Both the position numbers and the translations under genes were made by a program. A DNA stretch of 64,000 nucleotides. It comes from Anaerolinea sp. (GTDB lineage Bacteria > Chloroflexota > Anaerolineae > Anaerolineales > Anaerolineaceae). The stretch covers positions 1 to 64,000 of the forward strand of contig PNON01000003.1 in the NCBI GenBank assembly GCA_013824865.1, written 5' to 3'. This document shows positions 41,033 to 51,312 of the stretch, one piece after another. How positions within the stretch are numbered: the first letter of the stretch is position 1; every line of letters begins with the position of its first letter. The notes beneath the pieces are model-generated. The model did not search any database. It was not told the origin of the DNA and saw nothing but the letters and a program-made list of their open reading frames with translations.

Positions 41033-41638
41033 ATGGTCTTTGAACTCACGAAACTACCGTACGCGTTTGATGGATTGGAACCATATATAGATGCCAGGAC
41101 CGTAGAAATCCATTATACCAAGCATCATGCTACCTATCTGGCCAATTGCAATAAAGCACTGGAAGCACACCCACATTTTTTCGACAAATCAATGGAATGG
41201 ATCTTATCCAACTTGGACCAGATACCAGAAGGCATCCGCACAGTGGTCAAGAACAACGGAGGAGGGTATTTCAACCACAACCTGTACTGGGAAAATATGG
41301 ATTTGAATGGAGCCAAGGAGCCCGCAGGCTCCCTCCTTTCAAAGATCGATTCAGCTTTTGGAAACCTGGCAAACCTAAAAGCTGAAATCGAAAAGACAGG
41401 ACTTGGTCGCCTGGGGTCCGGTTACGCCTGGCTAAGTCAGAAAAACGATGGGACGCTGATTGTTCACGCCACATTGAACCAGGATTGCCCACTCTCTGAT
41501 GGATTAAAACCATTGTTGGTTGTGGATGTATGGGAGCATGCGTACTATCTAAAATACCAAAACCGGCGCGCTGAATACCTGTCTAACTGGTGGAATATCG
41601 TCAATTGGGATGTAGTACAAAACCGCTTCAATAAATAA
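41033..41638 (+). CDS. Fe/Mn-type superoxide dismutase
   Basis: FELTKLPYAFDGLEPYIDARTVEIHYTKHHATYLANCNKAL, NNGGGYFNHNLYWENM, DVWEHAYYLKYQNRRAEYL. Confidence 0.95.
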   Translation: MVFELTKLPYAFDGLEPYIDARTVEIHYTKHHATYLANCNKALEAHPHFFDKSMEWILSNLDQIPEGIRTVVKNNGGGYFNHNLYWENMDLNGAKEPAGSLLSKIDSAFGNLANLKAEIEKTGLGRLGSGYAWLSQKNDGTLIVHATLNQDCPLSDGLKPLLVVDVWEHAYYLKYQNRRAEYLSNWWNIVNWDVVQNRFNK

Positions 41639-41655
41639 CCAACTGGAGGAAGATT

Positions 41656-42063
41656 ATGACCCATGTAATTACCAAGCTCTGCCTGCGGGATTCTGGCTGC
41701 CAAACTGTCTGTCCAGTCGATTGCATCGTCCCTGGAAAACCAGAATCCGAATGGCCGCTTTATTATATCGACCCGGATACTTGCATTGATTGTGGTGCAT
41801 GCGTTCCAGAATGTCCGTTTTCTGCCATTTTCCCGGAAGATGAAGTTCCTTCTGCCTACAAAGCAAAGGGTGGCGAACAAATCGCCGCTTCCGAAGGAAC
41901 TTCAGGATTCGCTGAAGTATACGATGGTAAAAATCATCATGGCGATGCTGTTCACCTTAACGCAACCCGTACCTTAAAAGCCGGAGAAATAGTTGACCTC
42001 ACTCCGGATATCCAGGCCAATGCTGATTATTTCAAGAGTGGCCCTGGATATAAATCCATGTAG
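41656..42063 (+). CDS. Ferredoxin (7Fe/8Fe type with extended C-terminus)
   Basis: KLCLRDSGCQTVCPVDCIVPG ... DPDTCIDCGACVPECPFSAIF. Confidence 0.92.
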   Translation: MTHVITKLCLRDSGCQTVCPVDCIVPGKPESEWPLYYIDPDTCIDCGACVPECPFSAIFPEDEVPSAYKAKGGEQIAASEGTSGFAEVYDGKNHHGDAVHLNATRTLKAGEIVDLTPDIQANADYFKSGPGYKSM

Positions 42064-42085
42064 CTTGATTCTCTTATTAAATAAA

Positions 42086-42111
42086 AATCGGGAAGATTTC
42101 TCTTCCCGATT
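42086..42111. terminator. Convergent bidirectional terminator ferredoxin / ppgK
   Basis: AATCGGGAAGA tttc TCTTCCCGATT, perfect 11-bp stem. Confidence 0.85.
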
Positions 42112-42130
42112 AATGTTTATTAATACAAAC

Positions 42131-42868
42131 TTACTCTAAAGCGGCCAATGCGGCGCCAATAATGCCAGCGTTATTCATTAATTCGGCTGGAACAATCCTG
42201 GTCCTAATATTGATAAATTGCTGATATTTCGCATAGCGGCTGCTAACGCCCCCACCTAAAATGATCAGATCTGGATAGATAAGATTCTCGACCATCTTCA
42301 GATAATCATTCACCCGCTTTCCCCATTCTTTCCAGGTTAGTTTCTTGGTCTCCTTGACATTGGCTGATGCTTGCTTCTCAGCATCTTTTCCACCCATTTC
42401 CAAATGACCCAATTCCAAGTTTGGTAATAGTTGTCCGTTCACAAAAATAGCTGACCCTATCCCCGTTCCAAGCGTTAAGACGAGAACCACTCCATTGTCG
42501 ATGCCTTTTCCAGCGCCAAATTTCATCTCCGCCATACCAGCGGCATCAGCATCATTCAAAGCTTTGACCAAACATCCGGTGGCGGTCCCGAACACCCCCT
42601 CGATATTGGCTCCGATCCACGATTTATGAATATTTGCCGCGGTATAACATATTCCATTCTTGACAACAGTCGGAAAACCAACACCGATCTTTCCATGCCA
42701 GTCAAAATGGGTGGCCAGTTCTTTAACAACCAGCGCCATGGCTTCCGGTTTTGATGGGCGTGGGGTATCCAGTTTCTTTCTATCTTTGATAAATTCCCCG
42801 GTATCTGTATCCACAATAGCAGCTTTGATACCGGACCCACCCACATCGACACCCATAATTTCAGCCAT
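42131..42868 (-). CDS. ppgK: Polyphosphate glucokinase (ROK family)
   Basis: MGVDVGGSGIKAAIVDTDTG, LNDADAAGMAEMKFGAG, VLTLGTGIGSAIFVNGQLLPNLELGHLE. Confidence 0.9.
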   Translation of the reverse strand: MAEIMGVDVGGSGIKAAIVDTDTGEFIKDRKKLDTPRPSKPEAMALVVKELATHFDWHGKIGVGFPTVVKNGICYTAANIHKSWIGANIEGVFGTATGCLVKALNDADAAGMAEMKFGAGKGIDNGVVLVLTLGTGIGSAIFVNGQLLPNLELGHLEMGGKDAEKQASANVKETKKLTWKEWGKRVNDYLKMVENLIYPDLIILGGGVSSRYAKYQQFINIRTRIVPAELMNNAGIIGAALAALE

Positions 42869-42881
42869 ATGACCTCCTTTA

Positions 42882-44024
42882 TTAATCACAACTTTTATTT
42901 CGGTGCTCCTCAAAGGTTACTGAAAAATCGTGACGCCCCGAACCATCACAGGCAGCCCTGAAAAAATAATAGTCAGTAATTGAAGGATTCGCAACTGCCT
43001 TGAGTGCAGCCAGACCAGGATTGCATATCGGTGATGGTGGAAGGCCGTTCACATGGTATGTATTATAAACCGAATTAATGATTAGATCGTCTCTGGTTAA
43101 GGGATTTTTCCACCATGTTTTTTGGTCTATCTCATAACCGATAGCATATTGGACGGTTGGGTCACTTTCCAATTTCATCCCTGCTGACAGCCTATTGTAA
43201 AAAACAGACGCTATCGTGGGTGCTTCTTCGGATAGCATGGCTTCTTTTTCAATGATCGAAGCCAATACTATCGCCTGATAGAGTGTTAACCCATTTTTTT
43301 CATATTTTCTACGCATCGCCGGGGAAATCGAATCCTCGAATCTCGCCATGGCCATATTCAAGAATATATCTAGGGAGAGACCTTGATCCACTTTGTATTC
43401 ACCCGGTGAGAGCATCCCTTCAAGAGAAGGATAGCTTCTATAACTTCCCGTTATTTCAGGGAAATTGCCAGGATGTAGTACCACATCCTGGAATTCTTCC
43501 GGTGTAAAGCCAAATTGATAAAACTCCGTTGCCGCAGCCACTTCCTCCATTCTCCATCCAGGTAGAATTGTGAAAGTGGTGATATTCCCAGCGAATATTC
43601 TAAGCCTTTCAGCAATTTGAATTGGATTCATCTCGGGTGTAAAACTAAATTCGCCACTATGGATTGCTCTGTCGTACCCTTTATAGATCAGGTAATTAAT
43701 AAAACTCGTCGAATTCCAAATCCACCCTGACTCCTCCAATCTCAAAGCAATCATTTGCACAGATTCAGAAGGAGAAATAATGAAATACTCTTGGGTTTCT
43801 ATTTTGCCAGTCGGTGTCAACAATTCATCCTGAACATTAATTAACTTGTATCCCAATTCAAGACGCTTCAATGCTCCCAATGAAGGATCTGGAGAACCGT
43901 AATAGGAATCTGTATTCTGAATTAATCCCCAGGAAATTAAAATGATTATCGTCAGACAGCCAAATACGACCATTAAGAAAAATAAAACCACCAGCAGTTG
44001 CTTTTTATTCTTCTTATGGCTCAT
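42882..44024 (-). CDS. mltG: Endolytic transglycosylase MltG
   Basis: N-term TM; ILPGWRMEEVA, LEGMLSPGEYKV, LASIIEKEAMLSEEAPTIASVFYNRLSAGMKLESDPTVQYAIG, YNTYHVNGLPPSPICNPG. Confidence 0.95.
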   Translation of the reverse strand: MSHKKNKKQLLVVLFFLMVVFGCLTIIILISWGLIQNTDSYYGSPDPSLGALKRLELGYKLINVQDELLTPTGKIETQEYFIISPSESVQMIALRLEESGWIWNSTSFINYLIYKGYDRAIHSGEFSFTPEMNPIQIAERLRIFAGNITTFTILPGWRMEEVAAATEFYQFGFTPEEFQDVVLHPGNFPEITGSYRSYPSLEGMLSPGEYKVDQGLSLDIFLNMAMARFEDSISPAMRRKYEKNGLTLYQAIVLASIIEKEAMLSEEAPTIASVFYNRLSAGMKLESDPTVQYAIGYEIDQKTWWKNPLTRDDLIINSVYNTYHVNGLPPSPICNPGLAALKAVANPSITDYYFFRAACDGSGRHDFSVTFEEHRNKSCD

Positions 44025-44448
44025 GCTCTGTGGGGTTGTCCATTTCCATCTCGATATACCTTTGCAGCAATATGGCTGCGGCAACACTATCCAGGTGTCC
44101 TCTTCTATCTTTTCTTCTTTTGCCAGCTGAAAATGCAGACGTTATCGCTTCATTCGTCGTTCCATATTCATCTAGATAACGAACATCCAAGCTGAATCTG
44201 TTCTTCAATCCTTCTCCGAGCTTGCGCGCCCTACGACTGGATGAAGTTTCCTCACCTTCTGGGTCAAGCGCTACTCCTACCACCACTCTCTGAACCTGGT
44301 ACTGGTTGATCAGCTGATGTATGGTGAGTATGTTTTCGTCAAATGACTTGTGCTGGATAATTACCAATGGTGAGGCAATCGTTCCAGTAGGATCGCTGAG
44401 CGCGATCCCAATCCTTTTTTCACCAGGATCAATTGCTAGAATCCGCAT
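44014..44448 (-). CDS. ruvX: Holliday junction resolvase-like RuvX/YqgF
   Basis: MRILAIDPGEKRIGIALSDPTGTIASPL, DEYGTTNEA. Confidence 0.93.
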   Translation of the reverse strand: MRILAIDPGEKRIGIALSDPTGTIASPLVIIQHKSFDENILTIHQLINQYQVQRVVVGVALDPEGEETSSSRRARKLGEGLKNRFSLDVRYLDEYGTTNEAITSAFSAGKRRKDRRGHLDSVAAAILLQRYIEMEMDNPTEHEP

Positions 44449-44532
44449 GATCTTTCACCAACCAATGCCTCTTCAATCTTAACATCTTCCTTCATGTCAA
44501 AATCACCTCGATAAAATACAACCACCAAATGA

Positions 44533-47292
44533 TTAGAAAAGTTCTTTAACAAGTGTGGTCAAAGATCCTTTTTTCATGTGGATGCGTATGATCCTGCGTT
44601 TCCTGGCAACCAGTGATTCATAATCACCCAGAGCTTGCGCGCGCTCTAGTGTTCCAAAACTTAGGTCGCCGTAGTCCAAATCATGCAAGGGTTCCCTTGT
44701 GATCTGAATAAAGATCCCAGTATTTGGGCCTCCTTTGTGTAATTGACCGGTGGAATGCAGAAATCGCGGCCCAAAACCACGAGTTGCTGCCATTCCCGTC
44801 TTTTTCTGGATATTGCGGCGCATTTTATCCATAGCTTTAATAATGCTCTTATCATACGGAAGGTAAGCATTTATGGCTGTATAGTCGCCTGCTTTGCCCA
44901 TAGCGAGAACATGGTTAACAATTTCCTTCAGTTTCATGTTCTGTCGAATGCCCAAATACTCTGGTGCATAAATATTAACCTTATCGTTCTTCCATAGGAT
45001 CGGCGGCTCATCCAGAACGCCCTTTTGCTGGTATTCCTTGATTTTATTCGCAGTCCTAATTTTATTATCTTGCACATCTGGTTGATCGAAGACGTTCACT
45101 TTAAGAATCGAGCAGGCGACTGTTGTTGCGAATTCCCAGCGGTAGAATTCCTGAAATATAACCTCCCGATTACGAAAATTAATGACAACCACCGGCTGTT
45201 TTGCCTTTTCAAGTTTCCGGATATGCGTGTCAAATGCTCCGTTTAATCTGAGATAGATTGTCAGTCTGTCTGAGCAATAATCCCTGGCAGGAAGCGTATA
45301 TTCCTCCACAACAGGTACAATACCAAATCCTTTCTTTCCGCTGCTCTCAGCTACCAACTGCTCGATCCAGTTTCCAAAAGGTCTGATTTCTGGGTCAGCC
45401 AACAGGCTAAGTTTATTCTTCGCTCCTAGTGCAGCCTGCCCGATGACCGCTCCAAGCACCAATCCCGGATTCCTCCCCGCAGGTTCCGTCGAAAAACATT
45501 GACGAGCCATGCTGCCTGCTTTTTTCAGAATCTTAGATGGGTCAATGCCCAGTAATGCTGCGGGAACCAGCCCAAAAGCTGTAAGCGCTGAGAAGCGTCC
45601 GCCAACACTCGAGTGTGCGTAGAATACTTTTCGAAATCCGCGCTCTATTGCCAATTTATCCAGGGATGTTCCCTGATCCGTGATAGCAACAAAATGCATG
45701 CCAGTATCCTCCTTGAAGTTTTTATAACACTTCGCCCAGAAGAAATCCAAAAAGGCATTCACCTCGCTTGTTCCACCTGATTTTGAGGAAACAATGAACA
45801 AGCTTTTTTCTAAATCTTTGCCGCGATATAATGATCGGATCTGGTCAGGATCGGTGGAATCTACCACGACGAGGTCCAAGCCTGATGTACTCCCTAAAAC
45901 CAGTTTGAATACTTCAGGAGCGAGCGAAGATCCTCCCATGCCGAGAATAAAAATGTGTTTATATCCACACTGTATGACATCATCTTTGAACGATTTGATC
46001 TCATCCACAATTGCCATGGATGTGGATGGCAGATCAAGCCAACCCAAGCGGTTTTTTATTTCCCCCGCTTCACCAGGATCATCCGTCCACACTTTGGGAT
46101 CATGAGCGTATATTCGTTCAATCATCCTCGCGTTATCCAATTTCTGGATTTGTTGGGTAACATCCTTCCCCAGACTGCCAAGCCGCTTGTTCATCCCTCG
46201 GCGTTTTATCTCAATGGAACGAATCAGGCTCCGATATGCGTCCGCGAAGATTTGTATCCCTTCTTTTTCCAATAGGACACCAACATCTTCCAGGGATATT
46301 CCCAGTTCTTGCAGGCTCTGAATAGTGCACCGAGCGCCTTCCAGGTTGGTTGTTATCGTTTTCACTGTTTTGCCATGGTCTAAAAACCTTGTTAAAGTAG
46401 CAGGAGGAACAGTATTAACGGTGTCAGGTCCAATCAATTCATCCACATAGACCACATCACTATATTCAGGGTTCTTGGTTCCAGTACTCGCCCAGAGTGG
46501 CCGCTGAACCTGTGCACCTTTTTGTGTCAGTGCTTTAAATCGGCTGGAACTAAACTCCTTTTGAAATACCTCATAAACCAATCGGGTATTCGCTATGGCA
46601 GCCTTCCCATACAAATCCTTGATTTTTGCTGATTGTGAAGGCATATCTACCAACATCTTATCAATCTTGGTATCCACACGGGAGACAAAGAAAGAAGCAA
46701 CAGAAGCAATGTTCTCGATTGAATTACCATCAGTTAATCGTTTCTCCAGACCAGATAAAAATGCTTCGACCACCTTGCGGTAACGGGAAAGAGTAAAGAT
46801 CAATGTTACATTCACATTGATTCCTTCCCTGATAAGCTTCTCGGTGGTAACCAATCCAGCCAATGTGGCCGGCACCTTGATCATGATATTCGGCCGCTGG
46901 TATTTCCGCCAAATTTCACGCGCTTCAGAGAGCATCTTCTTGGAATTGCCTGCATGCATAGGATTGACCTCTATGCTGACATACCCATCTTTTCGATTGG
47001 ATGCCTGATAGAGGGGCATGAATGAATCAGCTGCGCTTAGAATATCCTCTCTAGCCAGTTGATTGTAAATCTCTTCTGATGAAAAACCCGCGATAGCCAT
47101 TGAAAGGATTGCGTCATCATAATCCTCTGTTTTACTGATGGCTGTATTGAAGATGCTTGGATTTGAGGTAACACCATAAATCAGCCCATCTTTGATCATT
47201 CTGTCTAGAGAACCATCGGCCAAGATGGAGCGTTGAATACTGTCAAACCAAACGGATTGTCCGATATTATTTAACTTTTTACAATTATTCAT
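44533..47292 (-). CDS. Bifunctional transaldolase / glucose-6-phosphate isomerase
   Basis: N-half VWFDSIQRSILADGSLDRMIKDGLIYGVTSNPSIF, IMIKVPATLAGL; C-half ILGMGGSSLAPEVFKLV, SKSGGTSEVNAFLDFF, VGGRFSALTAFGLVPAAL. Confidence 0.95.
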   Translation of the reverse strand: MNNCKKLNNIGQSVWFDSIQRSILADGSLDRMIKDGLIYGVTSNPSIFNTAISKTEDYDDAILSMAIAGFSSEEIYNQLAREDILSAADSFMPLYQASNRKDGYVSIEVNPMHAGNSKKMLSEAREIWRKYQRPNIMIKVPATLAGLVTTEKLIREGINVNVTLIFTLSRYRKVVEAFLSGLEKRLTDGNSIENIASVASFFVSRVDTKIDKMLVDMPSQSAKIKDLYGKAAIANTRLVYEVFQKEFSSSRFKALTQKGAQVQRPLWASTGTKNPEYSDVVYVDELIGPDTVNTVPPATLTRFLDHGKTVKTITTNLEGARCTIQSLQELGISLEDVGVLLEKEGIQIFADAYRSLIRSIEIKRRGMNKRLGSLGKDVTQQIQKLDNARMIERIYAHDPKVWTDDPGEAGEIKNRLGWLDLPSTSMAIVDEIKSFKDDVIQCGYKHIFILGMGGSSLAPEVFKLVLGSTSGLDLVVVDSTDPDQIRSLYRGKDLEKSLFIVSSKSGGTSEVNAFLDFFWAKCYKNFKEDTGMHFVAITDQGTSLDKLAIERGFRKVFYAHSSVGGRFSALTAFGLVPAALLGIDPSKILKKAGSMARQCFSTEPAGRNPGLVLGAVIGQAALGAKNKLSLLADPEIRPFGNWIEQLVAESSGKKGFGIVPVVEEYTLPARDYCSDRLTIYLRLNGAFDTHIRKLEKAKQPVVVINFRNREVIFQEFYRWEFATTVACSILKVNVFDQPDVQDNKIRTANKIKEYQQKGVLDEPPILWKNDKVNIYAPEYLGIRQNMKLKEIVNHVLAMGKAGDYTAINAYLPYDKSIIKAMDKMRRNIQKKTGMAATRGFGPRFLHSTGQLHKGGPNTGIFIQITREPLHDLDYGDLSFGTLERAQALGDYESLVARKRRIIRIHMKKGSLTTLVKELF

Positions 47293-47746
47293 GCGAGCTG
47301 CTTCTCTTTGCCTCAATCGCCTTTATTTTGTTGAACCTGCGGATAAATCTTTCATCCTCAATAAATTCTGCATTCAGGAAAGCAACAACGATTTCCATGG
47401 CTGGCTCGGGACCGATTACCCTGCCTCCCAGGCAAAGCACATTCATGCCATCATGCTCGACGCCCTGATGGGCGGAATAGGTATCATGGCAAATGGCAGC
47501 GTATACACCAGTCATCTTATTGGCAGTAATGCACACCCCCACCCCGGAACCACATATCAGTATGCCCCGTTCAGCAGATTTTGAACTGATTGCTGCGCCT
47601 ACTTTTTCCGCGTAATCGGGATAATCTACTTTCTCATCCCCATAAACACCAACATCCAAAATCTCATGTCCGAGTGATTGGACAGCGTCAACAACATATT
47701 TTTTCAAGATTAAACCCGCATGATCTGTACCTATGGCTACGCGCAT
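47285..47746 (-). CDS. rpiB: Ribose 5-phosphate isomerase B
   Basis: MRVAIGTDHAGLILKKYVVD, GILICGSGVGVCITANKMTGVYAAICHD. Confidence 0.96.
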   Translation of the reverse strand: MRVAIGTDHAGLILKKYVVDAVQSLGHEILDVGVYGDEKVDYPDYAEKVGAAISSKSAERGILICGSGVGVCITANKMTGVYAAICHDTYSAHQGVEHDGMNVLCLGGRVIGPEPAMEIVVAFLNAEFIEDERFIRRFNKIKAIEAKRSSSHE

Positions 47747-47758
47747 ATTATCACCCTA

Positions 47759-49768
47759 TTATTTATTCAACAATTGTTTAGCTCGAAAGAGTACATTTTC
47801 CACCGTGAAGCCATAATGTAAAAACAAATCTTTCGCCGGGGCAGAAGCGCCAAAGCAGTCAATCCCAATCACTTCACCCAAAGTACCTGTCCATTCCAGC
47901 CACCCCTGCGTACTCCCTGCCTCGACTGCCAAACGTTTACTGACATTCCGTGGTAATACTGCTTCTCGATATTCCTTTGGTTGCAGACGAAAGATTTCCC
48001 AGCTTGGGAAAGATACCAGGCGAACGTTGAAACCATCCAAAGCTAATTTATCACCCGCAGCAGCGATCAATGCCACTTCTGATCCACTCGCCATCAGAAT
48101 GATATCCGGTTGGCCTTTACCCAGGTCTGCAAGGATATATGCACCTTTTTGTAACCCTGAGGCTGATGCGTAAATCTGCCGGTCTAGCGTAGGAACCGCC
48201 TGCCTTGAAAATAACAGCGCATTTGGGCATTTCCGGTTGCCTAGTGTATATTTCCAAGCTTCCACCACTTCATTTGCGTCTGCAGGCCGTATGACAGTCA
48301 GGTTTGGAATTAGCCTAAGCGATGCAAGCTGTTCGACTGGCTGATGCGTGGGGCCGTCTTCTCCCAACCCGATGCTGTCATGGGTGAAAATCCAAATGCT
48401 CGGCAAGTGTGATAGCCCAGAAATTCTTACCGCAGGACGCATATAATCCGAGAAAACCAGGAATGTGGCGCCATAAGGAATTACGCCACCATGGTAGGCC
48501 ATGCCATTCACAATTGCACCCATGCCATGCTCGCGCACACCAAAATGAAAGTTCCTGCCACCGGGATTGATAGCCTGATATGCAGCAGAATCCTTAATCC
48601 ATGTGTTCGTGGAGGGGGTCAGGTCAGCAGATCCGCCTACCAATTCGGGAATGTTTTTCGCCAGTGCATTAATCACCTGTCCAGAGGATGCGCGCGTAGC
48701 CATCCCCTTGGGATCAGGTATAAAGACGGGTAAACCTGTCTGCCAGTTCTCTGGTAATTCCCCATCAATTTGCCTTTTAAGCTGCTGTCCTAAATCCGGA
48801 TAGGCTTTTGAGTACTCATTAAATACATTTTCCCACTGGGCTTCTGCAGCTTGCCCTGAAGTAATGGCTTTTCTAAAAAAACCAAGCACATCCGCAGGGA
48901 TATGAAACCTTGGCTCAGTCGGCCAGCCAGAATTCAACTTGGCTGCATCGAGTTCTGCATCTCCTGGCGGTTCCCCGTGTGCTTTGGCTGTATCCTGCCG
49001 GGTGGGTAAACCATACCCGATATGCGTACGGCAGATGATCAAGCTGGGACGGGGATCTTGTTTTGCTTCGTGGATGGCTCTATCAATATCATCGACATCA
49101 TTCCCATCTGCGACATGTAATACCTGCCACCCATAAGCTGCAAATCGAGCGCCACGATCCTCTGTAAATGCAATTTCTGTGGATCCGTCAATGCTGATAC
49201 GGTTGTCATCATATAGATAGATCAATTTTCCCAACTTCAAATGCCCGGCAAGCGAAGCCGCCTCTGAAGAAACGCCTTCCATCAAATCGCCATCCGTCAC
49301 GATGGCATACACATAATGATCGATCAGGTTGAAATCTGCCCGGTTAAACTGGGCAGCCAGAAAAGATTCCGCAATCGCCATTCCCACCCCATTAGACAGC
49401 CCTTGTCCAAGCGGACCAGTCGTAGTTTCCACGCCTGGCGTCAGTCCATATTCTGGGTGACCGGGGGTTAGGGATCCGAGCTGTCTAAACCTTTTTAGCT
49501 CATCCAAAGTAAGATCGTACCCTGTAATGTGTAAGAGGGCGTACAGGAGCATCGAGCCATGTCCGCCTGAGAGGATAAAACGGTCACGGTCGAACCATTT
49601 GGGGTTGGTCGGATTGTGCCTCAAATGCCTGGTCCAGATGGTATATGCCATAGCGGCTGTGCCCATCGGCAAGCCGGGGTGGCCTGAATTTGCTTTTTGC
49701 ACTCCATCCACAGCTAAAAATCGGAGCGCGAGAATAGCTTGATTTTGTAATTCTTGATCGATTGTCAT
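47759..49768 (-). CDS. tkt: Transketolase
   Basis: [74 protein letters not shown]. Confidence 0.97.
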   Translation of the reverse strand: MTIDQELQNQAILALRFLAVDGVQKANSGHPGLPMGTAAMAYTIWTRHLRHNPTNPKWFDRDRFILSGGHGSMLLYALLHITGYDLTLDELKRFRQLGSLTPGHPEYGLTPGVETTTGPLGQGLSNGVGMAIAESFLAAQFNRADFNLIDHYVYAIVTDGDLMEGVSSEAASLAGHLKLGKLIYLYDDNRISIDGSTEIAFTEDRGARFAAYGWQVLHVADGNDVDDIDRAIHEAKQDPRPSLIICRTHIGYGLPTRQDTAKAHGEPPGDAELDAAKLNSGWPTEPRFHIPADVLGFFRKAITSGQAAEAQWENVFNEYSKAYPDLGQQLKRQIDGELPENWQTGLPVFIPDPKGMATRASSGQVINALAKNIPELVGGSADLTPSTNTWIKDSAAYQAINPGGRNFHFGVREHGMGAIVNGMAYHGGVIPYGATFLVFSDYMRPAVRISGLSHLPSIWIFTHDSIGLGEDGPTHQPVEQLASLRLIPNLTVIRPADANEVVEAWKYTLGNRKCPNALLFSRQAVPTLDRQIYASASGLQKGAYILADLGKGQPDIILMASGSEVALIAAAGDKLALDGFNVRLVSFPSWEIFRLQPKEYREAVLPRNVSKRLAVEAGSTQGWLEWTGTLGEVIGIDCFGASAPAKDLFLHYGFTVENVLFRAKQLLNK

Positions 49769-49827
49769 GATGCTCCAGATAGCGTTGTGTAACTAATTTT
49801 CACTAAATTATAGCCCAAATAATAAAA

Positions 49828-49845
49828 ATGAGCCTTTTGGCTCAT
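49828..49845 (-). terminator. Hairpin upstream of tkt / downstream of the HMA gene (minus strand)
   Basis: ATGAGCC tttt GGCTCAT with TTTTTATT on the minus-strand 3' side. Confidence 0.7.
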
Positions 49846-49856
49846 CTGTGAATGGA

Positions 49857-50062
49857 TTATTGAGTTGGCGGGTAATTGATATCTGCTAACACACTTTTTA
49901 TTTTTCTGCGCTCGCAGGTGTTTGAAATGTAACCGTTATTTCCTTCGTATCCTTGTCACCATCAACGGATGTTACTCCTTCGAGTTCGCTAAGATCGGTT
50001 TTGATGGTATGAACACAATGGTTACAGGATATATTGGCTATGTGATATGTGGCTTTTTCCAT
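49857..50062 (-). pseudogene. Heavy-metal-associated (HMA, CopZ-like) domain protein, apparent single-base frameshift
   Basis: Minus strand MEKATYHIANISCNHCVHTIKTDLSELEGVTSVDGDKDTKEITVTFQTPASAEK then TAA at 49898-49900; restoring one A in AAAAATAAAAA continues IKSVLADINYPPTQ* to 49857. Not in the ORF track because short. Confidence 0.8.
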
Positions 50063-50197
50063 AGGATTTCCTTTCTTTTACAATAATTCTAACAAATATG
50101 CACGAAAATTATTGTAAAATGATTATACGCGTTCCTTCATCCATTCTTGACCTCTACCACCAAGCAATCTAAACTATCCAATGGATTATGAATCAGT

Positions 50198-50947
50198 ATG
50201 CAAAATCAGACCATAACAAATAAACCTCTTAGTGGCAAGAATATTCTGATCACGGGTGCAGCGCGACGGGTGGGAAAGATCCTTGCCCTTGCTGCCGCCA
50301 GATCAGGCGCGAACCTTATCATCCACCACAATAATTCACCAAGGTTTGCAATAGATACACGAGAGGAAATATTAGCTCTGGGATGCAAGGTCAATATTGT
50401 TAAAGCAGATCTTTCAGACCCCAATCAAGCTATGGAATTATTGGATAAAGCGAGTATCTTTGGCAGGATAGACACCCTGGTGAATAATGCGGCTATTTTC
50501 GAGCCAGTGAATATATTTACCACCACGCCTGAAGACTGGCAACGGCACTTAAATATTAATCTAACCGCTCCATTTCTTCTTTCACAATCGCTGGCAAGAC
50601 AAACACCTTCCGATGGCATGGCAAGGATAATAAATATTTTAGATTGGAGGGCCCTCAGACCGGGAGTGGATCATTTTCCATACACAATTTCAAAAGCTGC
50701 CCTGGCAGCCATGACACAATCACTCGCTTTATCTCTTGCCCCAAATATCATCGTTAATGCTTTAGCACTTGGCGCCATACTTCCCCCATCAGATCAGCCT
50801 GGTCAACCAGATATTATCCGCAACGTGCCAGCCAGGCGCTGGTCAACCCCAGAGGAATTAAGCGCTGCTTTCCTCTTTCTTCTTACCGGCCCTGAATATA
50901 TCACTGGTGAGATCATCCATTTGGATGGTGGCCGACACCTTGTCTAA
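50198..50947 (+). CDS. SDR oxidoreductase, pteridine reductase/FolM-like
   Basis: ILITGAARRVGKILALAAARSGANLIIHHNNS (TGxxxRxG), NNAAIFEP, YTISKAALAAMTQSLALSLAP. Confidence 0.85.
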   Translation: MQNQTITNKPLSGKNILITGAARRVGKILALAAARSGANLIIHHNNSPRFAIDTREEILALGCKVNIVKADLSDPNQAMELLDKASIFGRIDTLVNNAAIFEPVNIFTTTPEDWQRHLNINLTAPFLLSQSLARQTPSDGMARIINILDWRALRPGVDHFPYTISKAALAAMTQSLALSLAPNIIVNALALGAILPPSDQPGQPDIIRNVPARRWSTPEELSAAFLFLLTGPEYITGEIIHLDGGRHLV

Positions 50948-50958
50948 TAGGAGCATAC

Positions 50959-51312
50959 ATGGATCAGATCATCATTAAAGATATCCTGGCACGTGGAATC
51001 ATCGGGATAAACGACACGGAACGGGTCAATCCGCAAGATATTTTGATCAATCTTATCATCTCTACTGATATTACCAAAGCTGGTGAAACGGATGATATTG
51101 AGTGCTGCGTCAATTACAAAACTGTTATCAAGAAGGTGCTTGACCTGGCAGAAACTGCGAATAGATTGACAGTTGAAGCCCTGGCAAGCGATATTGCTTC
51201 CCTTGTTTTGGCAATTCCCCTAGTGAAAGGAGTGCGGGTGCGGGTGGAAAAACCGGGTGCTGTGCGCTTTGCTGGCTCTGTTGGAGTGGAAATCGAGCGG
51301 TGGAAAACTTAA
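50959..51312 (+). CDS. folB: Dihydroneopterin aldolase
   Basis: DQIIIKDILARGIIGINDTERVNPQDILINLII, CVNYKTVIKKVLDLAE, VRVRVEKPGAVRFAGSVGVEIER. Confidence 0.93.
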   Translation: MDQIIIKDILARGIIGINDTERVNPQDILINLIISTDITKAGETDDIECCVNYKTVIKKVLDLAETANRLTVEALASDIASLVLAIPLVKGVRVRVEKPGAVRFAGSVGVEIERWKT

